The notes under the pieces: generated by a model
What the model was told of the DNA's origin: nothing
Seen by the model: the letters and a program-made list of their open reading frames with translations, nothing else
Database searches by the model: none
Source of the DNA: Roseomonas sp.
GTDB taxonomy: Bacteria; Pseudomonadota; Alphaproteobacteria; Acetobacterales; Acetobacteraceae
DNA length: 64,000 bases
Assembly (NCBI GenBank): GCA_020249925.1
Contig: JADCER010000004.1
Location: forward strand, 151,812-215,811
Direction of reading: 5' to 3'
Program-made: the position numbers and the translations under genes
Part shown: one piece after another, positions 1 to 7,856 of the stretch
Layout: each line of letters starts with the position of its first letter
Numbering within the stretch: position 1 is the first letter of the stretch

Positions 1-549
1 GCGGAGCTTCGTCAGATAGGCGCCGGCTTCCTCGGGGCTGCGCATATCGGGTTCCGAGACAATTTCCATCAGCGCCACACCGGAACGATTGAGGTCAATG
101 AAGGATTTCGTTGGATGCTGGTCGTGCTGGGATTTGCCGGCATCCTGTTCCAAATGCAGCCGCGTGATGCCGATGGTCTTCGTGCTGCCATCAGACAATT
201 CAATATCAATCGCGCCTTCGCCGATGATGGGATGGGCGTATTGGCTGATCTGATAGCCCTGCGGCAGATCGGCATAGAAGTAATTCTTGCGATCAAAGCG
301 CGACCAGAGATTGACCTTGGCATTCAAGCCAAGCCCGGTGCGCACGGCTTGGGCCACGCATTCGCGGTTGATTACCGGCAACATGCCGGGAAAGCCCGCA
401 TCAATGAAGGAAACCTGCGCATTGGGTTCCGCACCGAATGCCGTCGCCGCGCCAGAAAATAGCTTGGCGTTCGACATGACTTGGGCATGAACCTCAAGCC
501 CGATCACCACTTCCCATGGGCCGCTTTCGCCCTCAATCGTGTAGCTCAT
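1..549 (-). CDS. gatB: Asp-tRNA(Asn)/Glu-tRNA(Gln) amidotransferase subunit B, N-terminal part
   Basis: GatB is the subunit of the GatCAB transamidase that binds mischarged Glu-tRNA(Gln) or Asp-tRNA(Asn) and activates its side chain with ATP, so that GatA can transfer ammonia to it. The reverse strand reads [20 protein letters not shown] onward for 183 codons and then leaves the window, so only the first 40 percent or so of the usual 480 residues is present. Typical GatB motifs are visible: [10 protein letters not shown] near residue 15, [11 protein letters not shown] near residue 94, and [11 protein letters not shown] further on. The ATG overlaps the gatA stop as ATGA, which implies translational coupling in a gatC-gatA-gatB operon. 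The truncation is a window artefact. Confidence 0.97.
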   Translation of the reverse strand, partial: MSYTIEGESGPWEVVIGLEVHAQVMSNAKLFSGAATAFGAEPNAQVSFIDAGFPGMLPVINRECVAQAVRTGLGLNAKVNLWSRFDRKNYFYADLPQGYQISQYAHPIIGEGAIDIELSDGSTKTIGITRLHLEQDAGKSQHDQHPTKSFIDLNRSGVALMEIVSEPDMRSPEEAGAYLTKLR

Positions 550-2033
550 GCGCCTGCCCTCATTGCTGGCACTGCCTTGAAATCAGCGGCGCGTTCCAAG
601 GCGGCACCCACCGCGAAAACCGTTTCCTCATCAAAGGCGCGGCCAATCACCTGCAAGCCCAAGGGCAGGCCTTGATGATCCAAGCCGGTTGGCAGCGCCA
701 GGCCCGGCAGGCCGGCCAGATTGGCCGTCACGGTGAAGACATCATTCAAATACATCTTCACCGGGTCATCGGTATTCTCACCCTCCGCAAAGGCCGCCGA
801 TGGCGTGGCGGGTGTCACAATCGCATCCACCTTGGCCCAGGCCGCGTCAAAATCGCCTGCGATCAGGGCACGGATTTTCTGCGCCTTCAGGTAATAGGCA
901 TCGTAATAACCCGCACTCAATACATAGGTGCCGATCATGATGCGCCGGCGCACTTCCGCGCCAAAACCCTCGGCGCGCGTGCGTTCATAAAGATCACGCA
1001 GGTCGCTATCCTTCTCGGCCACGCGCAGGCCAAAGCGCACGCCATCATAACGCGCCAGGTTGGAAGAAGCCTCAGCCGGTGCGACGATATAATAAGTGGG
1101 CAGCGCGTATTTCGTGTGCGGCAGAGAGATATCCACAATCTCCGCCCCCGCATCGCGCAGCCAATCAAGCCCGTGGCGCCAGAGCTTTTCAATCTCGGCC
1201 GGCATGCCATCCAGCCGATATTCGCGCGGCACGCCAATGCGCAGACCCTTCACGCTCCGCCCGCACGCAGCGGCGAAATCCGGTACGGGTTGGGTGGCGC
1301 TGGTGGAATCCTTCGGGTCATGCCCTGCCATGGACCGCAACAGAATGGCGCAATCTTCCACCGTGCGCGCAAAGGGGCCGGCCTGGTCCAAGGAAGAGGC
1401 AAAAGCCACAATGCCAAAGCGCGAACAGCGCCCATAGGTCGGCTTGATGCCGGTAATGCCGCAAAACGCCGCCGGCTGACGGATGGAACCGCCGGTATCT
1501 GTCCCTGTGGCGCCAAGTGCAATGCGCGCTGCCACCGCTGCCGCCGACCCACCGGAAGACCCGCCCGGCACCAGCCGCGCGCCCGGATCATTCTTGCGCT
1601 GCCAGGGGTTCAAAACGCCTCCATAGGCCGAGGTCAAATTCGATGACCCCATGGCGAATTCATCCAGATTGGCCTTGCCCAGAAACACCGCGCCATCGCG
1701 CTTCAACTGCGCGGTCACGGTGCTTTCATAAGGCGGGATGAAATTGCCCAGGATTTTGGACCCTGCCGTGGTGCGCACAGCTTCCGTGCAGAACAGATCC
1801 TTGATGGCGAGCGGAATACCCTCAAGCAGCCCGGCCTCACCGCGCTTACGGCGCGCATCGGAAGCGCGCGCTGCCTCCAGCGCCTGTTCGCTCGTGGTGG
1901 TGATGAAGGCATTCAGCTTCGGGTTCAGCGCCTCCACCGCCGCCACATGGGCGCGCGTCAATTCCTCGGCGCTGATCGCGCCCTCATTCAGCGCCGCCAA
2001 GGCGCCCGCGAGGGTAAAATCGGTCGGATGCAT
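546..2033 (-). CDS. gatA: Asp-tRNA(Asn)/Glu-tRNA(Gln) amidotransferase subunit A
   Basis: GatA is the glutaminase subunit of GatCAB: it releases ammonia from glutamine and channels it to GatB. The 495 residues match the family length. The amidase signature is intact, with Lys-78 in LAIKDLF, the [10 protein letters not shown] segment at 157-166 holding the cis-serine, and the nucleophilic serine in [12 protein letters not shown] near residue 183. The start ATG shares one base with the gatC stop, and the stop overlaps the gatB start by 3 nt, so the three subunits are coupled. Acetobacteraceae and many other alphaproteobacteria use this indirect route for Gln-tRNA or Asn-tRNA; which of the two applies here cannot be read from this window. 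Confidence 0.98.
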   Translation of the reverse strand: MHPTDFTLAGALAALNEGAISAEELTRAHVAAVEALNPKLNAFITTTSEQALEAARASDARRKRGEAGLLEGIPLAIKDLFCTEAVRTTAGSKILGNFIPPYESTVTAQLKRDGAVFLGKANLDEFAMGSSNLTSAYGGVLNPWQRKNDPGARLVPGGSSGGSAAAVAARIALGATGTDTGGSIRQPAAFCGITGIKPTYGRCSRFGIVAFASSLDQAGPFARTVEDCAILLRSMAGHDPKDSTSATQPVPDFAAACGRSVKGLRIGVPREYRLDGMPAEIEKLWRHGLDWLRDAGAEIVDISLPHTKYALPTYYIVAPAEASSNLARYDGVRFGLRVAEKDSDLRDLYERTRAEGFGAEVRRRIMIGTYVLSAGYYDAYYLKAQKIRALIAGDFDAAWAKVDAIVTPATPSAAFAEGENTDDPVKMYLNDVFTVTANLAGLPGLALPTGLDHQGLPLGLQVIGRAFDEETVFAVGAALERAADFKAVPAMRAGA

Positions 2034-2329
2034 TATTCCACCACCTTCGGCACGCCGAAATATTCGCCCTCTCGGTCTGGCGCATTGGCCAGCACGGCTT
2101 CCGCCTTGCCGCCATCGGTCACGACATCATCGCGCATCGGCATGGCAGCCGCGCCGCCTGGCGTGCCGCCGGCCATGGGCTCCACACCTTCGGTGTTGAC
2201 GGCCTGGAGCTGTTCGATCCAGCCCAGAATGCCGTTCAGCTCACCCTGCACGCGGGCGATATCCTGTTCTTCAAGGCGCAGCCGGGCCAAGGCCGCGACG
2301 CGCCGGACGGTGGCGGTGTCTAGGGACAT
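2033..2329 (-). CDS. gatC: Asp-tRNA(Asn)/Glu-tRNA(Gln) amidotransferase subunit C
   Basis: GatC is the small subunit that wraps around the GatA-GatB interface and stabilises it. The 98-residue protein starts [20 protein letters not shown], the usual opening helix of the family, and contains the [19 protein letters not shown] segment typical of GatC. It is the first gene of gatCAB on the minus strand and overlaps gatA by 1 nt. Divergently, ruvX starts 47 bp away, so both promoters must lie in 2330-2376. Confidence 0.96.
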   Translation of the reverse strand: MSLDTATVRRVAALARLRLEEQDIARVQGELNGILGWIEQLQAVNTEGVEPMAGGTPGGAAAMPMRDDVVTDGGKAEAVLANAPDREGEYFGVPKVVE

Positions 2330-2376
2330 GAAATCACTACTTCCCGGAAAAAGAGCGGCGGACCATAAGGCCCCCG

Positions 2377-2841
2377 ATGCCTATCATCAACCTGACCGAT
2401 TTGCGCGCTGCCCTGCCCCGCCATTCCCGGCTGATCGGCCTTGATCCGGGTGAGAAAACCGTGGGCGTGGCGCTGAGTGATGTCTCGCTGATGTTGGCGA
2501 GCCCTTATGGCAGCCTGAAGCGCGGGAAGCTCACGGCCATGGCCGCCGAAATCAAGGCGATTGCCGCCAAGGAAGGCGTGGGGGGGCTGGTGGTCGGGCT
2601 GCCGCTTGGCCTGGATGGGTCCTTCGGCCCGGCGGCGCAGGCGGCGCGGGATTGGGCGCGGTCGCTTTCAGATGCCGTTGGTCTGCCCGCCGCGCTTTGG
2701 GATGAAAGGCTATCTTCGGCCGCCGTGAACCGCATGATGGTGGGGGAAGCCGATCTCAGCCGCGGCAAAAGGGCAGCATCGGTGGATAAGGCCGCGGCGG
2801 CGTGGATGCTGCAGGCCGCTTTGGACGCCACCAAGGAATGA
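2377..2841 (+). CDS. ruvX: Putative pre-16S rRNA nuclease / Holliday junction resolvase-like YqgF
   Basis: This is a member of the YqgF/RuvX RNase H-fold family, which functions in 16S rRNA 5'-end maturation and was earlier annotated as a Holliday junction resolvase. The 154-residue protein shows the family marks in order: LIGLDPGEKTVGVALSD (first acidic residue), VVGLPLGLDGS, LWDERLSS (second acidic residue) and a final DKAAAAWMLQ helix. The N-terminus is about 15 residues longer than the shortest homologues; the ATG at 2377 has only a weak ribosome-binding site. The next gene starts within about 5 nt, so the two are probably co-transcribed. Confidence 0.93.
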   Translation: MPIINLTDLRAALPRHSRLIGLDPGEKTVGVALSDVSLMLASPYGSLKRGKLTAMAAEIKAIAAKEGVGGLVVGLPLGLDGSFGPAAQAARDWARSLSDAVGLPAALWDERLSSAAVNRMMVGEADLSRGKRAASVDKAAAAWMLQAALDATKE

Positions 2842-2846
2842 GGCGC

Positions 2847-3362
2847 ATGGATCAGATTCTGGTCGAAATCGCGCTGGATGGGCGCATCCGCTATGCCATT
2901 GGTGCGCTGGCTGGGCTTGGTTTTGCCATGGCGGGCTTTGCCCTGGTGCCCCGTTTCCTGGCCGATTGGCCCGCCATCACGCCGCGGCTTTTGGGGCTGG
3001 GCTTCCCCATCCTGGGGCTTGGGATGTTCCTGTGGCTGTCCTTCATCCCGGCACCCCATGCGCTGGCGATTCGCGCCGATGGCAGCGCGGTCTTCACCCG
3101 CAGCATCATTACCTGGTGGCGGTTTTTCGATATGCAGGAAACCCTGCCCCCGGGCGCCATTAAAGGGGTAGAGGTTGAATTGGCCGAAGCTGTTCTAGGC
3201 ACCACCAATAGCGGGGATACGGATACTGGTGCATCTTCAAGGGAATGGCGCCTTGTGCTGCGCTTGGCCGATGGTAGCGCGCGGGAAGTGCAGCGGAGCC
3301 CTGGACGCGCCTCGCTGGATCGCAAGGCCGAGGCATTGCGCGGCGCCCTTGCTGAGCTTTAG
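2847..3362 (+). CDS. Small membrane protein of unknown function, two helices plus a soluble domain
   Basis: I do not recognise a named family. The 171-residue protein has two hydrophobic segments near the N-terminus (about residues 14-33 and 45-68, joined by a short loop with WPAITPRLLG) followed by a soluble part of about 100 residues. That part has alternating beta-like strands (HALAIRADGSAVFTRS, EWRLVLRLADGSAREVQ), a layout seen in bacterial PH-like membrane proteins. An ATG at 2838 overlapping the ruvX stop as ATGA is an alternative start (174 residues); 2847 has better spacing from AAGGA. It lies between ruvX and pyrB in the same direction. Function unknown. Confidence 0.72.
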   Translation: MDQILVEIALDGRIRYAIGALAGLGFAMAGFALVPRFLADWPAITPRLLGLGFPILGLGMFLWLSFIPAPHALAIRADGSAVFTRSIITWWRFFDMQETLPPGAIKGVEVELAEAVLGTTNSGDTDTGASSREWRLVLRLADGSAREVQRSPGRASLDRKAEALRGALAEL

Positions 3363-3405
3363 CCGGGTCTGGCCATCCCAGCCCGGGGGCGGCTAGAAAG
3401 GGCGC

Positions 3406-4341
3406 GTGACCTATCCCCGCAAACACCTCCTCGCCATTGAGGGTCTTGAACCGCCGCATATCGCGGATTTGCTGGACCTGGCGGAATCCTACGCGCTGCT
3501 CAATCGCAGCGGCAAAACACAGCGAGACCTGTTGAAGGGTCGCACGCTGATCAATTTGTTTTTTGAAGACAGTACGCGCACCCGCACGAGTTTTGAACTC
3601 GCGGGCAAGCGCTTGGGCGCCGATGTCATCAATATGTCGGTCAGTACTTCCAGCGTGAATAAGGGTGAGACGCTGCTCGATACCGCCAGCACGCTGAACG
3701 CCATGCATTGCGATTTGCTGGTGGTGCGCCATGGGCAATCCGGCGCGCCTTCGCTGCTGAGCCAGAAGGTGGATGCGGCGGTGATCAATGCCGGCGATGG
3801 CACGCATGAACACCCGACGCAGGCGTTGTTGGATGCGCTGACCATCCGCCGCCATAAGGGCCGGCTTGAAGGGCTGATTGTCGCGATTTGCGGCGATATC
3901 GCGCATTCGCGCGTGGCGCGTTCCAACATGCATCTGCTGACCACCATGGGCAGCCGCGTGCGTGTGGTGGGGCCACCCACCCTGATCCCGGCAGAGGCGG
4001 CACGTTTGGGCGTTGAGGTGTTTCACGACATGAAGGCCGGGCTTGCCGGCGCTGATGTTGTGATGATGCTGCGCCTGCAACGCGAACGCATGTCGGGCGG
4101 CATGGTGCCTTCCGCGCGGGAGTTCTTTCGCTTCTATGGGTTGGATGCGGAAAAGCTGGCGCATGCCAAGCCGGATTCGATTGTGATGCACCCAGGCCCG
4201 ATGAATCGCGGTGTTGAGATTGACAGCGCCATCGCCGATCACCCGACACGCAGCGTGATTGGTGAACAGGTGGAAATGGGTGTCGCCTGCCGGATGGCGG
4301 TTTTGGATGTGCTGGCGCGTGGGCTCAGGCGCAATGTGTGA
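3406..4341 (+). CDS. pyrB: Aspartate carbamoyltransferase catalytic subunit
   Basis: PyrB condenses carbamoyl phosphate and aspartate to N-carbamoyl-aspartate, the first committed pyrimidine step. The 311-residue protein contains the carbamoyl-phosphate loop STRTRTSFE near residue 52, the HPTQALLD motif near residue 131, and MHPGPMNRG near residue 264. The start is a GTG at 3406 ([14 protein letters not shown]), preceded by a GAAAG stretch. No regulatory pyrI is present. It is followed after a short GNAT gene by a dihydroorotase-like gene lacking part of its metal site. That pairing recalls the pyrB-pyrC' arrangement in pseudomonads, where an inactive dihydroorotase homologue is needed to assemble the transcarbamoylase. 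Confidence 0.97.
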   Translation: MTYPRKHLLAIEGLEPPHIADLLDLAESYALLNRSGKTQRDLLKGRTLINLFFEDSTRTRTSFELAGKRLGADVINMSVSTSSVNKGETLLDTASTLNAMHCDLLVVRHGQSGAPSLLSQKVDAAVINAGDGTHEHPTQALLDALTIRRHKGRLEGLIVAICGDIAHSRVARSNMHLLTTMGSRVRVVGPPTLIPAEAARLGVEVFHDMKAGLAGADVVMMLRLQRERMSGGMVPSAREFFRFYGLDAEKLAHAKPDSIVMHPGPMNRGVEIDSAIADHPTRSVIGEQVEMGVACRMAVLDVLARGLRRNV

Positions 4342-4780
4342 GCTTCGCCCCGCGCGCGCTGAGGAAGCGCCCGCACTCCGGCAAATGGTACGCGCCGCCT
4401 ATGCGCATTACGTGCCGCGGCTTGATCGTGAACCGGCACCTATGCTGGATGATTATGCCGCGCGCATCGCAGATCATCAGGCCTTCGTGCTGGAAGCCGA
4501 TGGCGCGTTGCAAGGTGTCGCGGTGCTGGAAGACAGCGAAACTGGCCTATTCCTGGACAATATCGCGGTGGCACCCGTCGCGCAGGGCAAGGGGCTTGGC
4601 CGGCAAATGCTGGCCTGGATTGAAGCCGAAGGCCGCCGCCGCGGGCACCAGCGGCTTTGGCTCTATACGAATGAGGTGATGGCGGAAAACATCGCCATGT
4701 ATCAGCGCCTTGGCTTTGGCGAGACGCATCGCGCCGAAGAAGCAGGCTATCGCCGCGTGTTTTTTGAGAAGTCACTGTGA
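4334..4780 (+). CDS. GNAT-family N-acetyltransferase
   Basis: This is an acetyl-CoA-dependent N-acyltransferase of the GNAT superfamily; the acceptor cannot be told from sequence. The 148-residue protein ([20 protein letters not shown]) has the characteristic acetyl-CoA-binding motif [16 protein letters not shown], and a motif B helix with [10 protein letters not shown] followed by GYRRVFFEK at the end. The ATG at 4334 overlaps the pyrB end by 8 nt, and the stop overlaps the following pyrC-like gene by 1 nt, so it is translationally wedged between two pyrimidine genes. The overlaps suggest co-expression, not a known role in pyrimidine synthesis. Confidence 0.88.
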   Translation: MCELRPARAEEAPALRQMVRAAYAHYVPRLDREPAPMLDDYAARIADHQAFVLEADGALQGVAVLEDSETGLFLDNIAVAPVAQGKGLGRQMLAWIEAEGRRRGHQRLWLYTNEVMAENIAMYQRLGFGETHRAEEAGYRRVFFEKSL

Positions 4781-6057
4781 TGGCCTACACCCTCATCACC
4801 AATGCCCGCCTGCTCGACCCCGCCTCTGGCCTTGATGCGCCGGGTGCTTTGCTGATCCGTGATGGGCTGATCGCCGATTGCGGCGCTGGCCTGACCGCGC
4901 CCGAAGGCGCTGCCGTGGTGGATGCGGCCGGTGCCTGCCTTGCGCCTGGCTTGATTGATCTCCGCGCCAATCTCGGTGAACCGGGGGCGGAGCATCGGGA
5001 AACCATCGCCTCCGCCGCGCAGGCCGCAGCCGCAGGTGGCATCACCACCATTTGCGTGCTCCCGGATACCGACCCTGCCTTGGATGACCCCGCGCTGATT
5101 TCCTTCATCGCGCGGCGCGGGGAAGCCACGGGTTCGGTGGCACTTCTGCCCTATGGCGCGGCCACTTCGGGCTGCGCCGGCAAGGAATTGGCGGAATTCG
5201 GCCTGCTCCGCGAAGCCGGCGCCATTGCCTTTACCGATGGGGTGCGCGCGATTGCCTCGGCGCGCACCATGCGGCTTGCCTTGTCTTATGCGCGGGCCTT
5301 TGGCGCCTTCATCATGCAGCACCCTGAAGAACCGAGCCTCGCTTCCGGCGGCGCCGCCACCGAAGGTGAATTGGCGACAAGGCTTGGCCTGCCCGGCATC
5401 ACGCCCGCTGCGGAAGCCATGATGGTCGCGCGCGATATCGCACTCGCGCGCATCACGGGCGGGCATGTGCATTTCGCGCATGTCTCAACGGCGGCGGCGC
5501 TTGACCTGATCCGCGCCGCGAAGGCCGAGGGGCTGGCCGTTACCTGCGATACCGCGCCGCCCTATTTTGATTTGAACGAAACCGCGATTGGCGATTACCG
5601 GACTTACGCCAAGCTCTCCCCGCCGCTGCGGACGGAGGCTGATCGGCAGGCGGTGGTGGCAGCGCTGGTGGATGGCACGATTGACGCCATTGCCTCAGAC
5701 CATCAGCCGCGCGATGCGGATGACAAGCGGCTGCCCTTTGCCCAGGCCGAAGCGGGCGGTGCGGGGCTGGCTACTTTGCTGGGCGTGACTTTGGCGCGCG
5801 TCCATGCCGGGGATGTGCCGATGCTCACCGCGCTTGGGCTGCTCACCGCGCGGCCCGCGAGTTTGCTCGATCTGCCGCAGGGCAGGCTGGTGAAGGGCGC
5901 GCCTGCTGATCTGGTGCTGTTCCATCCTGATCGCGGCTGGAAGGTTGAAGCCGGCAAGCTACCCGGCAAGGCGCAGAACTCGCCCTTTGATGGCCGTGCC
6001 CTGGAGGGCCGGGTGCTTGGCACCTGGAAGGCCGGGCGCCGCGTTTTCGGGGGCTGA
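4780..6057 (+). CDS. pyrC: Dihydroorotase-like protein, probably non-catalytic (PyrC'/PyrX type)
   Basis: This is a class I dihydroorotase-fold protein of 425 residues of the amidohydrolase superfamily. Active enzymes carry a DxHxHxRxPG motif after strand one; here the equivalent stretch is LIDLRANLGEPG (about residues 61-72), so both zinc-binding histidines of HxH are replaced by R and N. Later positions are partly kept: HFAHVST near residue 232 and ASDHQPRD near residue 308. Loss of HxH is the mark of the inactive homologues that serve as structural partners of PyrB in Pseudomonas. I infer the same role here, which would require a separate active pyrC elsewhere. The start is ATG 4780, overlapping the GNAT stop by 1 nt; GTG 4777 is an alternative. 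Confidence 0.88.
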   Translation: MAYTLITNARLLDPASGLDAPGALLIRDGLIADCGAGLTAPEGAAVVDAAGACLAPGLIDLRANLGEPGAEHRETIASAAQAAAAGGITTICVLPDTDPALDDPALISFIARRGEATGSVALLPYGAATSGCAGKELAEFGLLREAGAIAFTDGVRAIASARTMRLALSYARAFGAFIMQHPEEPSLASGGAATEGELATRLGLPGITPAAEAMMVARDIALARITGGHVHFAHVSTAAALDLIRAAKAEGLAVTCDTAPPYFDLNETAIGDYRTYAKLSPPLRTEADRQAVVAALVDGTIDAIASDHQPRDADDKRLPFAQAEAGGAGLATLLGVTLARVHAGDVPMLTALGLLTARPASLLDLPQGRLVKGAPADLVLFHPDRGWKVEAGKLPGKAQNSPFDGRALEGRVLGTWKAGRRVFGG

Positions 6058-6060
6058 ACC

Positions 6061-6666
6061 ATGGCTGAACACGCGGATAGCATCATGTTCGTGATCGCGC
6101 TGCTGGGCGGCTACCTGATCGGGTCCATCCCCTTTGGTCTGCTGCTGACCAAGGCGGCCGGGCTTGGCGATATTCGCAAGGTCGGCTCCGGGAACATAGG
6201 CGCCACCAATGTGCTGCGCACCGGCCGCAAGGGCCTGGCGGCGGCCACCCTGATCCTGGATGGTTTGAAGGGGGCGGTGGCGGTGCTGCTCGTACGCTAT
6301 TTTCTGGGCGATCAGGATTTGGTCGTGGGCACGGCGGCGGTACTTGGGCACCTGTTCCCGGTCTGGCTTGGTTTTCGTGGCGGTAAGGGGGTGGCGACCG
6401 GACTTGGCGTATTGCTGGCCGCTTCCTGGCCGGTGGGGCTTGCCTGCTGTGCCGTGTGGCTGCTGGCGGCGAAATTCCTGAAAATGTCTTCCGCGGCGGC
6501 ACTCACGGCCTTTGCGGCGGCACCGCTTTTCGCCCTGGTCCTGTCCAGCACGGATCATGCGCTGATGGCGTTGCTGATCGCCGTGCTGGTGTTTTGGCGG
6601 CATGAGGCGAATATCCGCCGCCTGCTGGCAGGGACCGAACCGCGCATCGGCAAAACAGCCAAGTAG
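6061..6666 (+). CDS. plsY: Acyl-phosphate:glycerol-3-phosphate acyltransferase PlsY
   Basis: PlsY is an integral inner-membrane enzyme that transfers an acyl chain from acyl phosphate to glycerol-3-phosphate, the first step of phospholipid synthesis. The 201 residues match the family. The three cytoplasmic motifs can be recognised: [14 protein letters not shown] near residue 43, [15 protein letters not shown] near residue 105, and the final [17 protein letters not shown]. Several hydrophobic segments separate them. It begins 3 nt after the pyrC-like stop and belongs to the same directional gene string. Confidence 0.97.
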   Translation: MAEHADSIMFVIALLGGYLIGSIPFGLLLTKAAGLGDIRKVGSGNIGATNVLRTGRKGLAAATLILDGLKGAVAVLLVRYFLGDQDLVVGTAAVLGHLFPVWLGFRGGKGVATGLGVLLAASWPVGLACCAVWLLAAKFLKMSSAAALTAFAAAPLFALVLSSTDHALMALLIAVLVFWRHEANIRRLLAGTEPRIGKTAK

Positions 6667-6720
6667 CACTACGATTTGATATTTCCCGTATAGGTTGAAT
6701 TGTGGCATAGGGTTTCGCCT

Positions 6721-7845
6721 ATGCCTACCGCCACGCCCAGCCCTGCCGAAAGCCTTGCCCTCTGGCGCCTTGCCGAGACCGAGGGGATCGGCCCCATGGG
6801 CTTTCGCCGCCTGCTCGCCCGCCATGGCAGTGGGCGCGCGGCTTTGGAGGCTTTGCCCCGCCTGCTCGCCAAACGCGAAACCCCGGCGCGCATCCCAAGC
6901 CTGGATGAGGCGCGCCGCGAAGCCGATGCCATGGCGAAGCTTGGCGCGCGCTTCATCTTTTGGGGCGGTGCTGACTACCCGCCCTTGCTCGCCCTGCTGC
7001 CCGATGCCCCGGCGATGCTCGCGGTGCAGGGCGATGCCGCCTTGCTGGCGCAGGTGCCAAGCTTCGCCATTGTCGGCGCGCGCAATGCCTCCGCCGCCGG
7101 CCGGCGCATCGCCGAAGACATTGCGGAGGCGCTGACCAAGGCGGGCGTGCTGGTGATCTCGGGCCTCGCGCGCGGGGTGGATGCGGCGGCGCATCAGGGT
7201 GCCTTGCGGGCGGGGCGGACGCTGGCCGTGCTGCCGGGCGGCTTGGATGTTGCCTATCCGCCGGAAAACGCCGCACTTCAGGCGCGGATTGGCCGTGAAG
7301 GCGCGCTGGTGGCGGAACATGCCTTAGGCACCGCGCCACTCGCGCGACATTTCCCGAAGCGCAACCGGATCGTGGCCGGGCTTTCGCTGGGTGTGTTGGT
7401 GGTGGAAGCCGCCGAACGCTCCGGCACGCTGATCACCGCCCGCCTTGCTTTGGAAGCGGGGCGAGAGGTCTTTGCCATCCCCGGCAGCCCGCTTGATCCG
7501 CGCAGCCGCGGCGCCAATGACCTGATCCGCCAGGGTGCCCATTTGGTGGAATCAGCCGCCGATGTGCTGGCGCATCTGCCCGAAGCGCCGCGCGATGCCC
7601 CGCTTTTTGCCCTGCCCGACCCCCCGGAAATGCCGATCCCCGAGGATGCACCGCCTGAGGCCACACCCGGCGAATATGGTCAACTCATTGATTTGATTGG
7701 AATGGCACCGATATCTGTTGACGATCTGCTCCGGCGCTGTCACCTCTCACCCCCCGCGCTCCAGGCGGCGCTCGCCGATCTGGAACTGGAAGGCCGGGTG
7801 GATATGCTGCCTGGCCATCGGGTAGCGCTATCCGGGCGAGGGTGA
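6721..7845 (+). CDS. dprA: DNA-processing protein DprA
   Basis: DprA (Smf) binds incoming single-stranded DNA during transformation and loads RecA. The 374-residue protein has an N-terminal SAM-like region, then the Rossmann-like DprA core. The core shows FAIVGARNASAAGRRIAED near residue 117, VISGLARGVDAAAHQGAL near residue 145, ERSGTLITARLALEAGREVF near residue 222, and SRGANDLIRQGA. It ends in a winged-helix domain (about 320-374, EYGQLIDLIGMAPISVDDLL). The ATG at 6721 is preferred over an in-frame GTG/TTG upstream because family alignments start at a short Ala/Pro-rich lead. It lies directly before topA, a common neighbour. Confidence 0.96.
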   Translation: MPTATPSPAESLALWRLAETEGIGPMGFRRLLARHGSGRAALEALPRLLAKRETPARIPSLDEARREADAMAKLGARFIFWGGADYPPLLALLPDAPAMLAVQGDAALLAQVPSFAIVGARNASAAGRRIAEDIAEALTKAGVLVISGLARGVDAAAHQGALRAGRTLAVLPGGLDVAYPPENAALQARIGREGALVAEHALGTAPLARHFPKRNRIVAGLSLGVLVVEAAERSGTLITARLALEAGREVFAIPGSPLDPRSRGANDLIRQGAHLVESAADVLAHLPEAPRDAPLFALPDPPEMPIPEDAPPEATPGEYGQLIDLIGMAPISVDDLLRRCHLSPPALQAALADLELEGRVDMLPGHRVALSGRG

Positions 7846-7856
7846 ATCGGGAAGGC

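Noticed and set aside
516..1646. Long plus-strand open frame (376 codons) opposite gatA
   Set aside because: It lies fully antisense to an unmistakable gatA and has no family similarity; high GC makes such shadow frames common here.
5959..7320. 453-codon minus-strand open frame across pyrC end, plsY and dprA
   Set aside because: It spans three well-supported plus-strand genes and has low-complexity, arginine-rich translation without recognisable domains.
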